Translations under genes and position numbers: made by a program
Notes under the pieces: model-generated
What the model saw: the letters and a program-made list of their open reading frames with translations, nothing else
What the model was told of the DNA's origin: nothing
The model's database searches: none
Shown: in pieces, positions 5,579 through 8,539 of the stretch
Numbering within the stretch: position 1 is the stretch's first letter
Layout: each line of letters opens with the position of its first letter
Source of the DNA: MGBC108787 sp964591225
GTDB taxonomy: Bacteria; Bacillota_I; Bacilli_A; RF39; UBA660
Direction of reading: 5' to 3'
Length of the DNA: 8,539 bases
Assembly (NCBI GenBank): GCA_964591225.1
Contig: CAZQAO010000039.1
Span: forward strand, 1-8,539

Positions 5579-7015
5579 ATGAAAAATGATTTTTTTAAAG
5601 ATATTAATGGTTATCCCTTAGATCATGAACAACAAGAAGCGGCGATGAGTCCCTATAAATTTAACCTGATTTTAGCAGGTGCTGGTAGTGGCAAAACCCT
5701 AACTATGATTGGCAAAATAAAATATTTATTAGAAGTTAAAAAAATTCCTCCCGAAGAAATTATTTGTATCTCTTTTACTAACGAAGCCGTAAATAGTTTA
5801 AAACAAAAAATTAACAATGATAAAATTAAAGTATTTACTTTTCATAAATTAGCTATTTATTTATTAGAACAAGAAGATATATATTATGAAATAGTTACTG
5901 AAGATTACTTATCCCAAATTATTGATCAATTCTTTCAAGAACCATCATGGCCAGACTATTTAAAAAAGCAAATTCAAAAATTTTATAAAATAAGAGATAC
6001 TAAAAAAATTATGACTAGTCCTAATTATCAAAAAAATAAAAAAATTATTTTAAGTTTTATTAACTTATATTCTGCTCATAATTTAACTAAAGAGGATTTA
6101 AAACCATTATTAAGAAATAAAAAGAATGATTTTCTATTTATTATTTATGGAATTTTAGTTTACTATGAACAAAAAAAGGCGGAGAACCACTACTTTGACT
6201 TTGATGATTTAATTAAAAAAGCTTGTTTACTTTATCAAAATAAAACCCTACCTTTTAAAGAGATTATTATTGATGAATTTCAAGATACTTCCCTTCTCCG
6301 GTTAGAATTAATTCAAACTATTGAAAATTGCTCTCATGCTAATTTAACTGTAGTAGGAGATGACTTTCAATCCATCTATAAATTTTCAGGATGTGATTTA
6401 GATATATTTTTAAACTTTCAAAAACTATTTCCTGGGGCTGTTTGTTATAGAATCCAAACTACTTATCGCAATAGTAATGAACTAATTAAAATAGCTGGAG
6501 ATTTTGTCATGAAAAATAAAGCCCAAATGCCCAAAGAATTAAAATCGAACCTATCATTAAAGCATCCTATTAAAATTATACGCTATTTTAATCGTTATAA
6601 AGCCCTTATAAAGGCCATTAAAGACATTCCTGAGGGCAATATCTTAATATTAGGTAGAAATAACTTCGATTTATATAAATTTATCCCTAAAGAGAAAATA
6701 ACTTGGTTACAAAATGGTTACTTTACTATCTCCTCTAGCAATCGTTCACTCCGTTACTTAACAATTCATAAATCCAAAGGATTAGAAAGTGATCAAGTAA
6801 TTATTATTAACTTAGAAAATGATGTTTTCGGCTTTCCTAGTCAACAAAAGAACCATTACCTACTAAATAATATTACCAAAGCAGAAACATTCCTATATGA
6901 AGAAGAAAGACGTCTTTTTTACGTAGCTTTAACTAGAACTAAAAACTATTGTTATTTATTAGTACCCTATTTTAAACCATCCGTATTTGCTTTAGAAATC
7001 CAAAAAATGCTTTAA
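5579..7015 (+). CDS. Compact superfamily 1A DNA helicase, helicase IV (HelD)/UvrD-like, 478 aa
   Basis: The protein is an ATP-driven DNA helicase or translocase of the UvrD/Rep superfamily. Motifs in order: Q-motif LDHEQQEAA (14-22), Walker A AGAGSGKT (33-40), motif Ia ISFTNEAV (64-71), TFHKLA (87-92), Walker B IDEFQD (231-236), motif III VGDDFQSIYKFSG (259-271), motif IV TTYRNSNEL (294-302), motif V TIHKSKGLESDQV (395-407) and motif VI EERRLFYVALTRT (442-454). The DDFQSIYKFSG and KGLESDQV wording is closer to helicase IV than to PcrA/UvrD. At 478 residues it lacks the N-terminal extension of E. coli HelD (684) and is far shorter than PcrA (about 720), with reduced 1B and 2B regions. The ATG at 5579 has no Shine-Dalgarno; the next Met (23) would cut off the Q-motif, so I keep 5579. 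It converges on the pyruvate kinase gene with a 10-base gap. Its cellular role is not indicated by neighbours. Confidence 0.92.
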   Translation: MKNDFFKDINGYPLDHEQQEAAMSPYKFNLILAGAGSGKTLTMIGKIKYLLEVKKIPPEEIICISFTNEAVNSLKQKINNDKIKVFTFHKLAIYLLEQEDIYYEIVTEDYLSQIIDQFFQEPSWPDYLKKQIQKFYKIRDTKKIMTSPNYQKNKKIILSFINLYSAHNLTKEDLKPLLRNKKNDFLFIIYGILVYYEQKKAENHYFDFDDLIKKACLLYQNKTLPFKEIIIDEFQDTSLLRLELIQTIENCSHANLTVVGDDFQSIYKFSGCDLDIFLNFQKLFPGAVCYRIQTTYRNSNELIKIAGDFVMKNKAQMPKELKSNLSLKHPIKIIRYFNRYKALIKAIKDIPEGNILILGRNNFDLYKFIPKEKITWLQNGYFTISSSNRSLRYLTIHKSKGLESDQVIIINLENDVFGFPSQQKNHYLLNNITKAETFLYEEERRLFYVALTRTKNYCYLLVPYFKPSVFALEIQKML

Positions 7016-7036
7016 AAAAAGACGCTTATGCTTCTT
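7014..7036 (-). terminator. Rho-independent terminator of pyruvate kinase, containing its stop codon
   Basis: On the minus strand AAGAAGC (7036-7030) pairs with GCGTCTT (7025-7019), with one A-G mismatch and loop ATAA, followed by a run of T (7020-7014). The loop includes the TAA stop of the gene and the 5' arm encodes its last residues. The T run lies over the end of the convergent helicase gene. The plus strand has no T run after the hairpin, so helicase transcription is not obviously stopped here. Confidence 0.7.
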
Positions 7037-8432
7037 CAATCTTAATAAAGTTAGTATGAGACTTTTCTGGGGCTCCCCCAACAATTGCTACCAAATCTTT
7101 AGCTTTAATTTCAATTATTTCTTTAGCAGCAGCAAATCCTAAAGAAGCAATCTTATCAACATCATTACTTTGCGGAACTACTTTCGAATAAACTCCCCAC
7201 TTAAGAGCTAAACTTCTAGCTACCTTTTCATCTGTTACAGCAGCAATAATATAAGTATTAGGACGTAAACAAGAAATATCCCAAGCTGTTTTGCCAGTGA
7301 GTGATGAAGCTACAATCGCTTTTAAATTTAAATCTTTAGAAGCTTCAACAGCTAGTTTAGCAATGGTATTATGAATCTCTGTACCTTTAAGACTATAATC
7401 ATCTAAATTATATTTAGTAATCTTTTCAATTCGTTCACAAATCATGGTCATATTTTGAATCGTTTCAACGGGATAGTTACCCATGGTCGTTTCTTCACTT
7501 GTCATAATGGCATCGCAACCTGCTAAAACCGCATTAGATACATCCGTAACTTCAGCATTAGTAGGACGGATACTATCACGCATACTATACATCATTTGTG
7601 TAGCCATAATAACTCCCTTACCTTTTTTATGACAAGCATCAATTATCATTTGTTGATATATCGGTAAATTTTCTACTCCCGTTTCAATACCTAAATCACC
7701 TCGGGCCACCATAATATAATCCGATGCATCAACAATTTCCTCTAAATTATCCATAGCATATTGCGTTTCTACTTTGGAAATAATTGGCATATTAGGTTTA
7801 CCATACTTTTTACATAACTCTCTTACTTCTTTAATATTATCAGCACTATTAACAAAAGAAATAGCTAAATAATCCCCATCATGATCACAAGCATATTTAA
7901 TATCCTCTTTATCTTTATCACTAACATAGGGAACATTTAAATTAATTCCCGGAATACAAACTCCTCGTCTACTTTTAATTGTTCCCCCATTCATAATCCG
8001 ACAAGTAGCACCTTGACCATCTTTATCGACAGATTCCACCACTAATTTATAAAAGCCATCATCTACTAATATCGTCATATCTTTTTTTAAATCTTTAATA
8101 ATACCTTTATAATTAAAACAAATTTGTTCTTTCGTTCCCTCTATATCTTCTTCAACTAAACGAATAGTTTTGCCTGCTACTAATTCAATATAATCATCTT
8201 TAAAATTACCAGTTCTTAAATCTGGTCCCTTAGTATCAAATAAAATAGCAATATTAGCCCCTAACTCTTTCCGAGCTCTTAAAACTAAATCTTCATCAAT
8301 TTTTCTTTCTTCCATGGTAGCATGAGAAAAATTAATACGAGCAACATTCATACCCGCATCTACTAAACCTTTAAAATTTTCCCATATTTGCGTTGATGGA
8401 CCAATACTACAAATAATCTTAGTCTTTTTCAT
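7026..8432 (-). CDS. pyk: Pyruvate kinase, 468 aa
   Basis: The enzyme transfers phosphate from phosphoenolpyruvate to ADP in the last step of glycolysis. Family motifs run through the whole length: MKKTKIICSIGPS (1-13), MNVARINFSH (28-37) with Arg32 and Asn34, FDTKGPDLRTG (65-75), the active-site IISKVETQ (217-224) with Lys220 and Glu222, MVARGDLGIE (241-250) and MATQMMYSMRDSIRPTNAEV (276-295). The C-terminal allosteric domain (about 350-468) includes SSLTGKTA (376-383). The length matches E. coli PykF; the extra C-terminal PEP-utiliser domain of Bacillus Pyk is absent. Asp71 replaces the usual Glu of GPEIRTG, and TSEETTMG (311-318) replaces the usual LSGETAAG, so it is a divergent member. 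The ATG at 8432 has AGGGAG 9 bases upstream and begins at the family's usual first residue; an in-frame TTG at 8441 touches that site and is rejected. Confidence 0.96.
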   Translation of the reverse strand: MKKTKIICSIGPSTQIWENFKGLVDAGMNVARINFSHATMEERKIDEDLVLRARKELGANIAILFDTKGPDLRTGNFKDDYIELVAGKTIRLVEEDIEGTKEQICFNYKGIIKDLKKDMTILVDDGFYKLVVESVDKDGQGATCRIMNGGTIKSRRGVCIPGINLNVPYVSDKDKEDIKYACDHDGDYLAISFVNSADNIKEVRELCKKYGKPNMPIISKVETQYAMDNLEEIVDASDYIMVARGDLGIETGVENLPIYQQMIIDACHKKGKGVIMATQMMYSMRDSIRPTNAEVTDVSNAVLAGCDAIMTSEETTMGNYPVETIQNMTMICERIEKITKYNLDDYSLKGTEIHNTIAKLAVEASKDLNLKAIVASSLTGKTAWDISCLRPNTYIIAAVTDEKVARSLALKWGVYSKVVPQSNDVDKIASLGFAAAKEIIEIKAKDLVAIVGGAPEKSHTNFIKIEEA

Positions 8433-8441
8433 ATTATCCAA

Positions 8442-8447
8442 CTCCCT
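8442..8447 (-). promoter_or_regulatory. Ribosome binding site that fixes the pyruvate kinase start
   Basis: AGGGAG on the minus strand, 9 bases before the ATG at 8432. It directly abuts the alternative in-frame TTG at 8441, leaving that codon no usable spacing. Confidence 0.8.
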
Positions 8448-8472
8448 CTAATACTAAAAAATCAACTTTTCA

Positions 8473-8502
8473 AGTATATCATATAAATTTATAATTGTTC
8501 AA
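8473..8502 (-). promoter_or_regulatory. Extended -10 promoter of pyruvate kinase
   Basis: On the minus strand TTGAAC (8502-8497) is followed by an 18-base spacer and TATACT (8478-8473), with TG one base upstream of the -10 (TGA at 8481-8479). The start is near 8466, giving a leader of about 34 bases. Pyruvate kinase is therefore probably transcribed alone, not only from an upstream glycolytic gene. Confidence 0.7.
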
Positions 8503-8523
8503 CCATTATAGTTCTTTTTATAT

Positions 8524-8539
8524 CAAAAAAACCGAGATT
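8524..8539 (-). terminator. Possible partial terminator of a gene beyond the right edge
   Basis: On the minus strand the window opens AATCTCGG followed by seven T and then GATA. A GC-containing arm running into a T tract is the 3' half of an intrinsic terminator; its partner arm would be outside the window. If so, a minus-strand gene ends just to the right and pyruvate kinase starts a new transcript. Confidence 0.4.

Noticed and set aside
651..8432. Mycoplasma-type genetic code (TGA = Trp), suggested by the AT-richness and by no gene here ending in TGA
   Set aside because: All Trp codons in the six genes are TGG and frames close at family-typical lengths with TAA or TAG under the standard bacterial code.
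8433..8441. TTG start adding three residues to pyruvate kinase
   Set aside because: The AGGGAG ribosome site touches this codon with no spacing, but is 9 bases from the ATG at 8432.
1..8539. CRISPR array, insertion sequence or toxin-antitoxin pair
   Set aside because: No regularly spaced direct repeats, no transposase motifs and no paired small genes were seen; the short 156-aa gene has no partner of that kind.

Overview
The window is strongly AT-rich chromosomal DNA from a walled, low-GC Gram-positive bacterium (Bacillota, probably a Bacilli- or Erysipelotrichia-like lineage). The signs are A/T-biased codons, strong AGGAGG-type ribosome binding sites, sigma-A promoters with TTGACA and TATAAT-like boxes, tRNA genes with encoded CCA, and a D-aspartate ligase family gene. 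Trp codons are TGG and no gene here is interrupted by TGA, so mycoplasma-type recoding is not indicated. The species cannot be named from this window.

Layout: Positions 1-142 (+) hold what looks like the decayed 3' end of a tyrosine recombinase (integrase) gene, abutting the 3' end of a tRNA-Lys gene. A five-gene tRNA operon (Val-Thr-Tyr-Gln-Lys, minus strand, 584 to 153) follows, with its own near-consensus promoter (603-631) and an intrinsic terminator (109-140). The tRNA-Val has a C at position 33 instead of the near-universal U.

Positions 651-4902 (minus) are a tightly spaced three-gene operon, in transcription order: a divergent alanine-racemase-fold (fold III, PLP) amino-acid racemase, an ATP-grasp ligase closely resembling D-aspartate ligase (Aslfm type), and a glutamine-dependent asparagine synthetase (AsnB/AsnH type). 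Each downstream Shine-Dalgarno overlaps the preceding stop codon. The best reading is a D-Asp/D-Asn peptidoglycan cross-bridge operon: racemase makes the D-amino acid, the ligase attaches it to the lysine side chain of the precursor, and the amidotransferase amidates the side chain. The racemase substrate and the amidotransferase substrate are inferences.

Positions 4956-5426 (minus) encode an unrecognised 156-residue soluble, helical protein. It is divergent from 5579-7015 (+), a compact superfamily 1 helicase of helicase IV (HelD)/UvrD type that keeps all core motifs. The helicase promoter places the transcription start at or next to the ATG and no Shine-Dalgarno is visible, so its mRNA is predicted to be leaderless. 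Convergent with it, 7026-8432 (minus) encodes pyruvate kinase, with its own extended -10 promoter, a strong RBS that fixes the start codon, and a terminator hairpin that contains the stop codon. The right edge (8524-8539) looks like half of a terminator of a gene lying outside the window.
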